A stretch of DNA of 11,481 nt from NCBI GenBank assembly GCA_016866575.1, contig VGMA01000048.1, positions 1 to 11,481 of the forward strand. Reading direction: 5' to 3'. The first letter of the stretch is position 1, and the number at the start of each line of letters is the position of its first letter. Positions 1 to 6,439 of the stretch are shown piece after piece. This DNA is from Chlamydiota bacterium (GTDB taxonomy: Bacteria; Chlamydiota; Chlamydiia; Chlamydiales; VGMA01). The notes beneath the pieces are model-generated. The model worked only from the letters and a program-made list of their open reading frames with translations, searched no databases and was not told the origin of the DNA. Both the position numbers and the translations under genes were made by a program.

Positions 1-427
1 CTGTGGTGATACCGATCAAAATAGATCCTACATGGCTATAAAGATCTCCGATAACGATCAAAATAAAAGCGCTTAACAAATGACCAAAGCCTTTAGGATA
101 AGAAGTCGACATCAATATGTGTAGAAGCACATTTTTTGGCTGTGTTAAAAAGATGTCTAAAGAGCCGTTTAAAATGGTTTTTGAAAGGTTAATCACACCG
201 CCAAAAAAGACCCTCATAAGGCCATATGCGCCCAATCCGATGGCATTCAATGCGATCATGTCTGCCATTTTCCAATTACCTATTTCTTTGAACCGATCGA
301 AAAAAATCCACCATAAAGCAATAAAAATCAGGTTATTGAATATCATCAATAATAAATCACATACAAATGCACCTTTTTGTGTAATCGATGCTCGTATGCT
401 TACTTTTAGCAAAGAAAGAAAAAACAT
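1..427 (-). CDS. ABC-2 type permease, second subunit (DUF990 / COG3694-like), partial
   Basis: The minus-strand frame from the ATG at 425-427 stays open to the left edge, giving 142 codons of an incomplete gene. The product begins MFFLSLLKVSIRAS and has two hydrophobic helices in this part (about residues 23-43 and 116-138). Between them, at about residues 82-100, is a segment with LNGSLDIFLTQPKN, the Asn-Gly-x-Leu-Asp ... Leu-x-x-Pro pattern seen in DUF990 / ABC-2 permeases. Its ATG overlaps the TGA of the preceding permease (ATGA), so translation is probably coupled. With the upstream ATPase and the first permease it would form the membrane channel of an exporter in the inner membrane. The substrate is unknown. 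The family call rests on the motif and the gene order and is fairly firm. Confidence 0.85.
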   Translation of the reverse strand, partial: MFFLSLLKVSIRASITQKGAFVCDLLLMIFNNLIFIALWWIFFDRFKEIGNWKMADMIALNAIGLGAYGLMRVFFGGVINLSKTILNGSLDIFLTQPKNVLLHILMSTSYPKGFGHLLSAFILIVIGDLYSHVGSILIGITT

Positions 428-1209
428 CACCCTCCCTCATGCTGAATTTTTTTTAAGCCAAGGGCGTATAGCATGGTAATGAGTAAACAAATACCTGCCA
501 TCCAAATCCCTAATTTCACCGAAACGCATAACCATTTATGATAGCTAAAATCCAATAGCAGAGCGCTTCTTTCACCTAGTAAAATAGGAAATAGCGTAGC
601 ATTGGCTACATTTTGCAGCCAATCAGGGTAAATGGTTAGAGGAATCATCAATCCCCCTAAGGTTAAGTAAAGCTTTTCCCAAACAGAGTATAAAGGAGCT
701 ACTTGTCCAATCCAAAAAGATGATAGTCCGATCAAAATCAATGCTAAAAGAGCCAAAGCTCCTACCGCAAATCCAATAAGTAGAAAAAGGAAAAAAGGTA
801 ATGGATGAAGAGGAAAAACTCCAGTTTTCCAATAGGCAAAGCCAAAAGTTACTATGCCTAAAACAATCAAATTGGCAAAAAGTTTACCGAGGCCTCTTGA
901 AAAACAGGCTCCAAGATAGCTAATAGGCCTAGGAAGCATATAAGTAAATTGCCCATTTTTTACTTCATCTTCTATCTCTTCATGGAGCTGAGGAACAGAA
1001 ACCAAAATCCATTCATTACTTGCAATGTACCACAAGAGTAATGAACCGTTGAGCCCTTCTTGACCTATGCGAATTGCTATCACTTTCCATAAATTATCAA
1101 AAATAAGAAGGCATGTGATAAGAAAAACGCTTAACCCCACAAGTGCATTGCGATTTTTTAGAGTTTGAAAAAAAGATAAAAAGAAAAGCCTTGTGTATTT
1201 AGCCAGCAT
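427..1209 (-). CDS. ABC-2 type permease, first subunit (DUF990 / COG4587-like)
   Basis: This is a 260-residue integral membrane protein of the normal length for the family, with about six hydrophobic helices (about residues 23-45, 55-75, 108-128, 137-167, 181-196 and 232-252). The segment at residues 78-100, with EIEDEVKNGQFTYMLPRP, is the conserved cytoplasmic Gly-x-x-x-x-x-Leu-x-Arg-Pro motif of ABC-2/DUF990 permeases. The ATG lies 11 bases inside the end of the ATPase gene, and the TGA overlaps the start of the second permease. The three genes are therefore one tightly coupled operon for a heterodimeric-permease exporter. The family is annotated only as an uncharacterised ABC export system (lipid, antibiotic or other hydrophobic cargo is possible), and nothing here fixes the cargo. 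Confidence 0.88.
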   Translation of the reverse strand: MLAKYTRLFFLSFFQTLKNRNALVGLSVFLITCLLIFDNLWKVIAIRIGQEGLNGSLLLWYIASNEWILVSVPQLHEEIEDEVKNGQFTYMLPRPISYLGACFSRGLGKLFANLIVLGIVTFGFAYWKTGVFPLHPLPFFLFLLIGFAVGALALLALILIGLSSFWIGQVAPLYSVWEKLYLTLGGLMIPLTIYPDWLQNVANATLFPILLGERSALLLDFSYHKWLCVSVKLGIWMAGICLLITMLYALGLKKIQHEGG

Positions 1210-2140
1210 AAACGGTTCTGATGATCTCTTCCATAGATGGATCCTCTATGGTGATGTCTTTTAATCCTGTAATTTTTAGAGCATGATAGATGACTGTATC
1301 AATATCTGTTTGATGAAGATTTACTTCAATTTTAATGTGATGCTCTCCTCGATCTACAATTTTCACCCCAACATGTTCAAAACAAACCCACTGCCCTTCA
1401 GTTATCAAGTGGATGATCTTCTTCTTGATGTAATTTTTTTTCAGCTCTCGCAACGAGCTATCCAATATAATAGAACCTTGGTCTAATACAATCACTCTGT
1501 CACATACTTGCTCGATATCGGCAGTGTCGTGTGATGTCAAAAATAGCGTTGTTCCATATTCTTTTGAAAGCTGGTAAAGCAATCGGCGTATGGTAAGCTT
1601 TGCATTGATATCAAGACCTATTGTAGGTTCATCAAGAAATAAAATTTGCGGGCGATGCAAAAGACTTGCAACGATTTCACAGCGCATCCTCTCTCCCAAA
1701 GAGAGTTGACGAACTTTTTTATGTAAAATGCTTTGTATTTCAAAAGTCTCGATCAACGTATCAAGCTGCTTTTTGTACTTTTTGCTTTCTATTTCGTAGA
1801 TTTTTTGCAAAAGATCAAACGTCTCTATAGGCGGCAGATGATACCAAAGCTGTGTTCTTTGACCAAATACCGTTCCGATTTGATAACCAAGGGCCTTACG
1901 CTCTTTCCACGGTGTCATCCCTAAGACCTTAATACTCCCCGATGTTGGGTATAAAATACCGCAGAGCATTTTTATCGTTGTAGATTTACCAGCACCATTA
2001 GGCCCTATAAAAGCTACTTTTTCTCCTCTTTGTATGGAAAAACTCACCGCTTTGATTGCAGAAAACGAAGTTTTCGAACGAAAAAATGATGTTGATGTGA
2101 AATTCTTAACTAATGCGTCTACGTGGATCATAGACAACAA
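1199..2140 (-). CDS. ABC transporter ATP-binding protein of an ABC-2/DUF990 export system
   Basis: This is a 313-residue nucleotide-binding subunit with a complete set of motifs. They are Walker A GPNGAGKS (46-53), Q-loop Gln94, signature LSLGE (146-150), Walker B ILFLDEP (166-172, Asp170/Glu171) and H-loop His204 in LTSHD. Residues from about 230 to the end form the extra C-terminal domain common in ABC-2 exporter ATPases (COG4586/COG1131 type). It should hydrolyse ATP on the inner face of the membrane to drive the two permeases encoded directly downstream. Start choice: the TTG at 2140 has GAGAG six bases upstream, a good Shine-Dalgarno distance. The ATG at 2131 (MIHVDAL) would lie 15 bases away from it. 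I favour TTG but cannot exclude the ATG. Confidence 0.92.
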   Translation of the reverse strand: MLSMIHVDALVKNFTSTSFFRSKTSFSAIKAVSFSIQRGEKVAFIGPNGAGKSTTIKMLCGILYPTSGSIKVLGMTPWKERKALGYQIGTVFGQRTQLWYHLPPIETFDLLQKIYEIESKKYKKQLDTLIETFEIQSILHKKVRQLSLGERMRCEIVASLLHRPQILFLDEPTIGLDINAKLTIRRLLYQLSKEYGTTLFLTSHDTADIEQVCDRVIVLDQGSIILDSSLRELKKNYIKKKIIHLITEGQWVCFEHVGVKIVDRGEHHIKIEVNLHQTDIDTVIYHALKITGLKDITIEDPSMEEIIRTVYAG

Positions 2141-2146
2141 TAATAG

Positions 2147-2151
2147 CTCTC
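2147..2151 (-). promoter_or_regulatory. Ribosome binding site favouring the TTG start of the ABC ATPase
   Basis: On the minus strand GAGAG is followed by six bases and then TTG (2138-2140). The distance to the in-frame ATG at 2131 is 15 bases, which is too long for normal initiation. The site therefore points to the TTG start. Confidence 0.45.
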
Positions 2152-2158
2152 AGATAGG

Positions 2159-2170
2159 ATTGATTTCAAT
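2159..2170. promoter_or_regulatory. Palindrome in the divergent intergenic region, possible operator
   Basis: ATTGATTTCAAT (stems ATTGA/TCAAT, 2-base centre) sits in the short gap between the divergent ABC ATPase and outer-membrane protein genes. A looser ATTG...CAAT pair follows at about 2174-2192. A shared operator or overlapping promoters would fit the position, but I find no convincing -35/-10 pair on either strand here. The short symmetry could be chance in AT-rich DNA. Confidence 0.2.
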
Positions 2171-2206
2171 GATTATTGGGATATTCAAACAATATTTTTC
2201 ATAATG

Positions 2207-2211
2207 AAAGG
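2207..2211 (+). promoter_or_regulatory. Ribosome binding site that sets the start of the outer-membrane protein
   Basis: AAAGG is followed by seven bases and then the ATG at 2219. The alternative upstream ATG at 2204 overlaps this site and has no Shine-Dalgarno sequence of its own. Starting at 2219 also gives a clean signal peptide. Confidence 0.6.
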
Positions 2212-2218
2212 CTCTTTT

Positions 2219-3004
2219 ATGCTCAAATCCCTTCTTTTATTTCTTCCTGTTATTTGCTTTGGCTCACAAGAAGGGAATCTATCTGTCCCGGGTGCAACGC
2301 AGCCAACGCCGTTAGTAAGTTTTGGCCAGCTTATTTATGAAAAAGGGATGGTGTTTGGAAATCTTTCAGCGACGTATAAAGATTTACCAAACGGATATTC
2401 AAGCTCAATTAGCCCTTTAATCACTTACGGTGTTTTAGACAATTTTTCCATTTCCTTATTCACTCCGGTATCTCCTCAATTAAAATCTTTATCTCATCAC
2501 TCTTCTGGCATACAAGATCTTATTCTTCAACTTGAGTATGCCTACTATCAACCATCGTTTACAGATGCAAACCTTCAAGGAACAATCGTTGTAAATACAA
2601 CATTTCCCACAGGATCGAGCTCGAAAAATCCCCCTACAGGAACAGGCTGCTTTACCTATTTTGTTGGGACAACTTTTTCATATATGTCCCCCAATTGGTA
2701 CGCTTTTATTTCCCCTGGAGCCCAATTAAGAAAACAATCTTCACTGAATTCCTATCTTTACCAATGGGGATTTTCTCGATACATCGGTTTTTTGAGCCCT
2801 AAAAATTGGATCTTCGATTTGATGCTAGAATTTGACGGCACCTACATCCCTTCTACAGGAAACTTGCTTACTGCCACACCGAGCATTTGGCTTTCTTCAG
2901 ATCGGATTACTTTGCAATTTGGATCAGGGGTGCCCTTAATTAGACAAAAAGGGATGATGAACTACGCTCTTTATTTTAGTGTAGGTGGAGTAATCAAATT
3001 TTAA
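2219..3004 (+). CDS. Secreted outer-membrane beta-barrel protein (phenol MetA / transporter-like)
   Basis: This is a 261-residue protein starting MLKSLLLFLPVICFGSQ, a short Sec signal peptide probably cleaved around CFG|S. The mature part alternates polar and hydrophobic residues in many short amphipathic strands. It has segments such as SPLITYGVLDNFSISL and SGIQDLILQLEYAYY that resemble the 'MetA-pathway of phenol degradation' / transporter barrel superfamily. It ends in GGVIKF, and a C-terminal Phe is the usual signal for insertion by the BAM machinery. The barrel call is firm. The subfamily is inferred from pattern only, and its transport role, if any, is unknown. The gene stands alone, divergent from the ABC operon. 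Its TAA overlaps the stop of the convergent exporter gene. An in-frame ATG at 2204 is a less likely start. Confidence 0.75.
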   Translation: MLKSLLLFLPVICFGSQEGNLSVPGATQPTPLVSFGQLIYEKGMVFGNLSATYKDLPNGYSSSISPLITYGVLDNFSISLFTPVSPQLKSLSHHSSGIQDLILQLEYAYYQPSFTDANLQGTIVVNTTFPTGSSSKNPPTGTGCFTYFVGTTFSYMSPNWYAFISPGAQLRKQSSLNSYLYQWGFSRYIGFLSPKNWIFDLMLEFDGTYIPSTGNLLTATPSIWLSSDRITLQFGSGVPLIRQKGMMNYALYFSVGGVIKF

Positions 3005-4767
3005 AGAGGTAAAAATCCATTTACCTGCATACCCCACATTTTAGCATAAAGGCCATCTTTAGCTAAAAGTTCATTGTGACTTCCCTCTTCTACAATACGC
3101 CCTGATTGGAAGACAAGTAGTCGATCCATTTTTGATAAAGTGGAAAGGCGATGAGCGATCACGATCGTAGTCTTTTGCTGCATGATCTTTTCTAAACTTT
3201 CTTGAATGTACCTCTCAGTAAGAGTATCAAGCTGGGATGTAGCTTCATCAAAAATCAATATGGGCGCTTTACTCAAAATAGCTCGAGCGATAGCAATGCG
3301 CTGTTTTTCTCCACCTGAAAGCTTCATGCCCCTTTCTCCAACTTTTGTGTTGTAGCCCTCTGGCATCGCTTTGATAAATTCATCCGCATGAGCTAGTTTG
3401 CTTGCGTAGAGGATCTCTTTATCTTCTGCATCAAGCCTGCTGTAGCGAATATTATCTAAAAGTGAACGGTGAAAAAGGATAGGATCTTGCGGTATGACAG
3501 CTATTTGTCTTCTTAAGCTCTCTAAAGTCATTTGTGCAATATCACAATCATCGATCAAAATCTTACCGCTACTAACAGGATAGAGCCTTAGAATCAAATT
3601 AACAAATGTCGATTTGCCAGATCCTGTGTATCCTACTAAGCCTATCTTCTCTCCTGACCGTATATGAATCGACATGTTTTCAAAAAGTTTATTGCTATTT
3701 GGATAGCTAAAAGAAACTCTATCTAAAAAGATTTCGCCTCGTTCTATTTTTCTTTCTATCGCAGAGGGACTATCTAAAACATCTTTTTGATCTTCTATCA
3801 AGCTAAAAGCTTGTTTGATAATACCAATCGATTGAAAAGTCTGTGGAAGTGATGATCCAAGTCCCCAAAGAACCCCTGAAAATCCCCAAACAGTCACGAA
3901 AACTTGGACAGCTTGACCTGTGGAAATCAGGCCATTAAGCCATAAATAGATAAAAGAGCCGAAAATCCCTACAATGCCTAAAAGAATAAAAAAACAAGAA
4001 GTCACAATTTTCATCTGTTCAACATATTGAAAGGCATAAATATTGGCTTTCGTCTCTTCTTGCTGACTAGCTAAAATCCTCTGTTTTTCATATGTAAAAG
4101 AGTAAAAAAGATTCACCGCATAGTTATTGGTAAAACTGTCAACAATAGCGCCGATCAATTTAGAGCGGACTTCACTATGCTTTTGCTGATATTTTGTCGA
4201 TTTACTACCAAAAAATAGACATATTGTTATGTGAATTAAAGTCCACATAAGCAGCATAAATGAAAACCAGGGACTTACATACCACAAAGTAAAGCTGCCA
4301 AAAACCGCCGTCATTATCGCCGGAATAATAGGCCAATACAGATTGAGCAATAAATTTTGCAGATGAGTTGTCATATCTGATATTTTATTTGCTAAGCTGC
4401 CGGAAAATTTTTCATGAAAATATTGAGGGCTATGATACTGAACATGTTCAAACATATTCATTCTGATATCTTCTAATAAACGCGGCAAACCCTTAGCCAA
4501 TAAATATCCCATGGTTCGAGAAGCAATCTCAACAAATATGACGAGAGCTAAAGCCAAAAAAACAGGTTTTTGCAAAAATTGCCACGCCAAATCGCGATTT
4601 AACTCGTACTTTGCAAATATATCGATTATAAAATGCAGTAGATAGGGCCAAAGAACCGTTTCTAAAGGCCAAGCAAGTGCATCAAGAAGAAATATGGATA
4701 AAAAGATCCATTTCTGTTTCTTGATAAACGGCCAAATAAAAGAAATTGCCCCAAAATTGTGTTTCAT
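3001..4767 (-). CDS. ABC exporter half-transporter, fused membrane and ATPase domains (MsbA/MDR type)
   Basis: This 588-residue protein has the standard exporter layout: a six-helix membrane domain (about residues 20-305), then an ATPase domain (about 340-580). Visible motifs are Walker A GYTGSGKST (379-387), Q-loop Gln427 in IPQDP, signature LSGGE (483-487), Walker B ILIFDEATS (503-511), D-loop SQLD (511-514) and H-loop His539 in AHRLS. All catalytic residues are present. It should work as a homodimer in the inner membrane, flipping or exporting a lipid, peptide or drug-like substrate. It is the last gene of the speD unit, 43 bases after the 350-residue gene. No strong Shine-Dalgarno sequence precedes its ATG, so translation may depend on the upstream gene. 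It is not possible to tell from sequence whether it is true MsbA or a multidrug-type paralogue. Confidence 0.93.
   Translation of the reverse strand: MKHNFGAISFIWPFIKKQKWIFLSIFLLDALAWPLETVLWPYLLHFIIDIFAKYELNRDLAWQFLQKPVFLALALVIFVEIASRTMGYLLAKGLPRLLEDIRMNMFEHVQYHSPQYFHEKFSGSLANKISDMTTHLQNLLLNLYWPIIPAIMTAVFGSFTLWYVSPWFSFMLLMWTLIHITICLFFGSKSTKYQQKHSEVRSKLIGAIVDSFTNNYAVNLFYSFTYEKQRILASQQEETKANIYAFQYVEQMKIVTSCFFILLGIVGIFGSFIYLWLNGLISTGQAVQVFVTVWGFSGVLWGLGSSLPQTFQSIGIIKQAFSLIEDQKDVLDSPSAIERKIERGEIFLDRVSFSYPNSNKLFENMSIHIRSGEKIGLVGYTGSGKSTFVNLILRLYPVSSGKILIDDCDIAQMTLESLRRQIAVIPQDPILFHRSLLDNIRYSRLDAEDKEILYASKLAHADEFIKAMPEGYNTKVGERGMKLSGGEKQRIAIARAILSKAPILIFDEATSQLDTLTERYIQESLEKIMQQKTTIVIAHRLSTLSKMDRLLVFQSGRIVEEGSHNELLAKDGLYAKMWGMQVNGFLPL
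3007..3026 (-). terminator. Weak hairpin at the end of the exporter gene, possible terminator
   Basis: AGGTAAA and TTTACCT form a 7-bp stem around a 6-base loop inside the last codons of the exporter gene. On the minus strand the stem is followed by CTTTAAAATTT, a poor and interrupted T tract. It is the only candidate stop signal between the convergent genes. The stem is AT-rich and weak. Confidence 0.25.
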
Positions 4768-4810
4768 GAGGCAATCATAATCAAAAAATGATCTTCTATC
4801 TAGAAAAATA

Positions 4811-5863
4811 CTAAAGATCGATCTCTTTAGCGATAGGATATCCTAGATAAAATTCGTCTGAAATTGCATATGGACACACAACTAGCTTTTTTATTTGAAT
4901 GACTTGATTAGGCTCTGACGGATCATTAAATAAAAATGAGATTCTTACTTGTACAAAATCTTCTCTTATATTTGGCATTTCGGGAAGAAAAATTGCCAGC
5001 CTATGATCTGTAGGTATAGTTCCTATATCTTTAAAGACATGTCCATCATCACAAAAATAACTTAAAAATACACGGCCAGTTCCACCCAAGATGCTGCCTG
5101 TAAATTCTATACGATGCCTTCGACCTCTAATCATCATCACATCAACATAGCAGCCAGAAGGGTCATTACCGGGACCTACTTGAAGATTAGTGCATTGTAA
5201 TGCTCTATCTTTGTATTTGCAAGAAGAAGCGCCAGTGGTATGGAAATGGCATGTGTCTCCTATTTCTAAATTTGCTACGAGACCTATTTGAGGATAACTT
5301 GCGATTTCTAACGCATATTTGTTAAGAAGATCTGATCGCTTAGAAGCAATAAATTGCTTATTCCCAATTATCTGACAATTTTCGACAAATGTTTTTTGTA
5401 ATGAGCTAGTCATGACTTTAGCTGTTATAAGAGCGCTATAATGTGCGGCATAAGCAGCACGGTCATCTATTACCCTATATGCCAAAAGAGGTCTAACTGA
5501 ATGAAAATAACTATCGATTTTAGCCGTAAGACGTTCGAATTCAAAAAATAAAAAATCGCCTTGGATTTTCCAGCCCATAAAATTTTGAATCACTTCTTGG
5601 TTAGTAGAAAAACACCTATAAATTTGAGAGCGAATTTTTTGCATTTCAGAAAAAGAAAAATCTGTTTGCTCAAGTACAAAATGATACAGCTGATCAATTT
5701 TTTCAAATAATACCTCTACATCTTTACATTCTTGAAGTTGAAAATAGCTTTCAGCTTTTTGCTTTGTATTGTATATTTCAGGAATCACTTCTTGCTCCAT
5801 GTTCTGCAAAATAGCAAGATTGACTTGAGGATCTGTCCCAAAACCTATATTCGTTATATTCAA
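4811..5863 (-). CDS. Uncharacterised 350-residue protein, helical N-terminal half and beta-sandwich-like C-terminal half
   Basis: I do not recognise this family. There is no signal peptide or membrane segment. Residues 1 to about 185 look alpha-helical with amphipathic stretches. A Cys/His cluster follows at 205-224 (Cys205, His206, His208, Cys215, Cys224), which could bind a metal or form disulphides. Residues of about 225-333 alternate like a jelly-roll or carbohydrate-binding-module fold (GCYVDVMMIRGRRHRIEF ... GRVFLSYF ... VIQIKKLVV). The start is TTG at 5863: AAAGGA lies seven bases upstream and no in-frame ATG occurs before Met22. The gene begins 11 bases after speD, and the Shine-Dalgarno sequence overlaps the speD stop, so the two are almost certainly co-transcribed. 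A role linked to SpeD or to the exporter behind it is inference from position only. Confidence 0.85.
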   Translation of the reverse strand: MNITNIGFGTDPQVNLAILQNMEQEVIPEIYNTKQKAESYFQLQECKDVEVLFEKIDQLYHFVLEQTDFSFSEMQKIRSQIYRCFSTNQEVIQNFMGWKIQGDFLFFEFERLTAKIDSYFHSVRPLLAYRVIDDRAAYAAHYSALITAKVMTSSLQKTFVENCQIIGNKQFIASKRSDLLNKYALEIASYPQIGLVANLEIGDTCHFHTTGASSCKYKDRALQCTNLQVGPGNDPSGCYVDVMMIRGRRHRIEFTGSILGGTGRVFLSYFCDDGHVFKDIGTIPTDHRLAIFLPEMPNIREDFVQVRISFLFNDPSEPNQVIQIKKLVVCPYAISDEFYLGYPIAKEIDL

Positions 5864-5870
5864 GCTTATT

Positions 5871-5876
5871 TCCTTT
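5871..5876 (-). promoter_or_regulatory. Ribosome binding site for the TTG start of the 350-residue protein
   Basis: AAAGGA on the minus strand lies seven bases before the TTG at 5861-5863 and overlaps the speD stop codon (5875-5877). It supports a non-ATG start and translational coupling with speD. Confidence 0.7.
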
Positions 5877-6303
5877 AATTTAATTTTAAAGAAACGCAGT
5901 GTTCGTTTCGGATGAAGTGTTCTTTACTGATTTTTTTAGGCTTTAAGTAATCCTTTAAGACTCTATCAAAGCCCTCGGATGTACAGTGATTGCCGCAGGT
6001 GAATAAATCTACAAAGCAGGCCTTATGTTCAGGATATGTATGGATACTTGCATGACTTTCTGAAAGTAAATAAACAACAGTCAATCCGTTTGGATCAAAA
6101 AAATGGTGGACTTTACCTAAAATAGTTGCCCCAGAAGCTTCTACCGCGCTATCCATTACTCTAAGCATTTCCTCAGAATAAAATAGCGCTTGATCATCGC
6201 AATCTAAATAACTTGCAAAAAAATGATTACCTTCAAATTTATAATCCTCTGAACAAAAAACTTTAAGACACATAAAAAACATAAGAAAACTAATTTTTTT
6301 CAT
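5875..6303 (-). CDS. speD: S-adenosylmethionine decarboxylase-like pro-enzyme with a signal peptide
   Basis: The core matches class 1B SpeD, which cleaves itself at an internal Glu-Ser bond to make a pyruvoyl cofactor and then decarboxylates S-adenosylmethionine for spermidine synthesis. Counting from the ATG at 6303, the SESH motif gives the cleavage site Glu82|Ser83. His88 and Cys103 (in DLFTCG) match the known catalytic His and Cys, and the family opening GNHFFASYLDCDD is intact. The odd part is the N-terminus. Before the core lies MKKISFLMFFMCLKVFCS, a textbook Sec signal peptide (lysines, hydrophobic core, small residues), whereas SpeD is normally cytoplasmic. The mature part has four cysteines besides the catalytic one. 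Start choice: AGGG lies five bases before the ATG at 6303; a GTG at 6309 is less likely. Homologues that decarboxylate ornithine or arginine are known, so the substrate is uncertain. Confidence 0.88.
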   Translation of the reverse strand: MKKISFLMFFMCLKVFCSEDYKFEGNHFFASYLDCDDQALFYSEEMLRVMDSAVEASGATILGKVHHFFDPNGLTVVYLLSESHASIHTYPEHKACFVDLFTCGNHCTSEGFDRVLKDYLKPKKISKEHFIRNEHCVSLKLN

Positions 6304-6308
6304 AAACA

Positions 6309-6312
6309 CCCT
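6309..6312 (-). promoter_or_regulatory. Ribosome binding site deciding the speD start
   Basis: AGGG on the minus strand lies five bases before the ATG at 6301-6303. The GTG at 6307-6309 overlaps this site, so the ATG is the better start, and the signal peptide begins MKKIS. Confidence 0.6.
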
Positions 6313-6327
6313 ATTTTTTTTCGAAAC

Positions 6328-6356
6328 ACTATAATTTTCCCTTGAAATATATGCAA
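6328..6356 (-). promoter_or_regulatory. Sigma-70-type promoter of the speD unit
   Basis: Reading the minus strand, TTGCAT (6351-6356) and TATAGT (6328-6333) are separated by exactly 17 bases. The -10 box matches the consensus at five of six positions and the -35 at three of six. Transcription would start near 6321, leaving a leader of roughly 20 bases with the Shine-Dalgarno sequence before the speD ATG. It should drive speD, the 350-residue gene and probably the exporter. Confidence 0.6.
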
Positions 6357-6421
6357 TAATTTTTACTTACCTATTTTATTCTTGTTGTTCAGCATAAATG
6401 TGTTAAAAAATCATATGATTT

Positions 6422-6430
6422 TGCTAGACT
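6422..6430 (+). promoter_or_regulatory. Extended -10 promoter of the large effector-like gene, close to its ATG
   Basis: TGCTAGACT fits the extended -10 form TGnTAnnnT, with TTAAAA at 6403-6408 as a possible -35 (16-base spacer). Transcription would start at about 6436-6440. The ATG is at 6440, and no Shine-Dalgarno sequence lies before it. The message would then be leaderless or nearly so. An in-frame TAG at 6425-6427 rules out a start further upstream. Confidence 0.45.
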
Positions 6431-6439
6431 ATCTCGGTT

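Noticed and set aside
117..479. Open frame on the plus strand, 120 codons
   Set aside because: It is antisense to the second and first permease genes, lacks a ribosome binding site, and its product has no recognisable family features.
623..832. Minus-strand frame of 69 codons inside the first permease gene
   Set aside because: It is an out-of-frame shadow of a permease with clear family motifs and tight operon overlaps.
2219..2280. Lipoprotein signal (lipobox) in the outer-membrane protein or in SpeD
   Set aside because: The residues before the candidate cysteines (PVIC in the barrel protein, KVFC in SpeD) do not fit the lipobox, which needs Gly, Ala or Ser just before Cys.
6304..6439. tRNA or attachment site in the divergent gap
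   Set aside because: No cloverleaf arms, CCA end or direct repeats are present. The gap is explained by two promoters.
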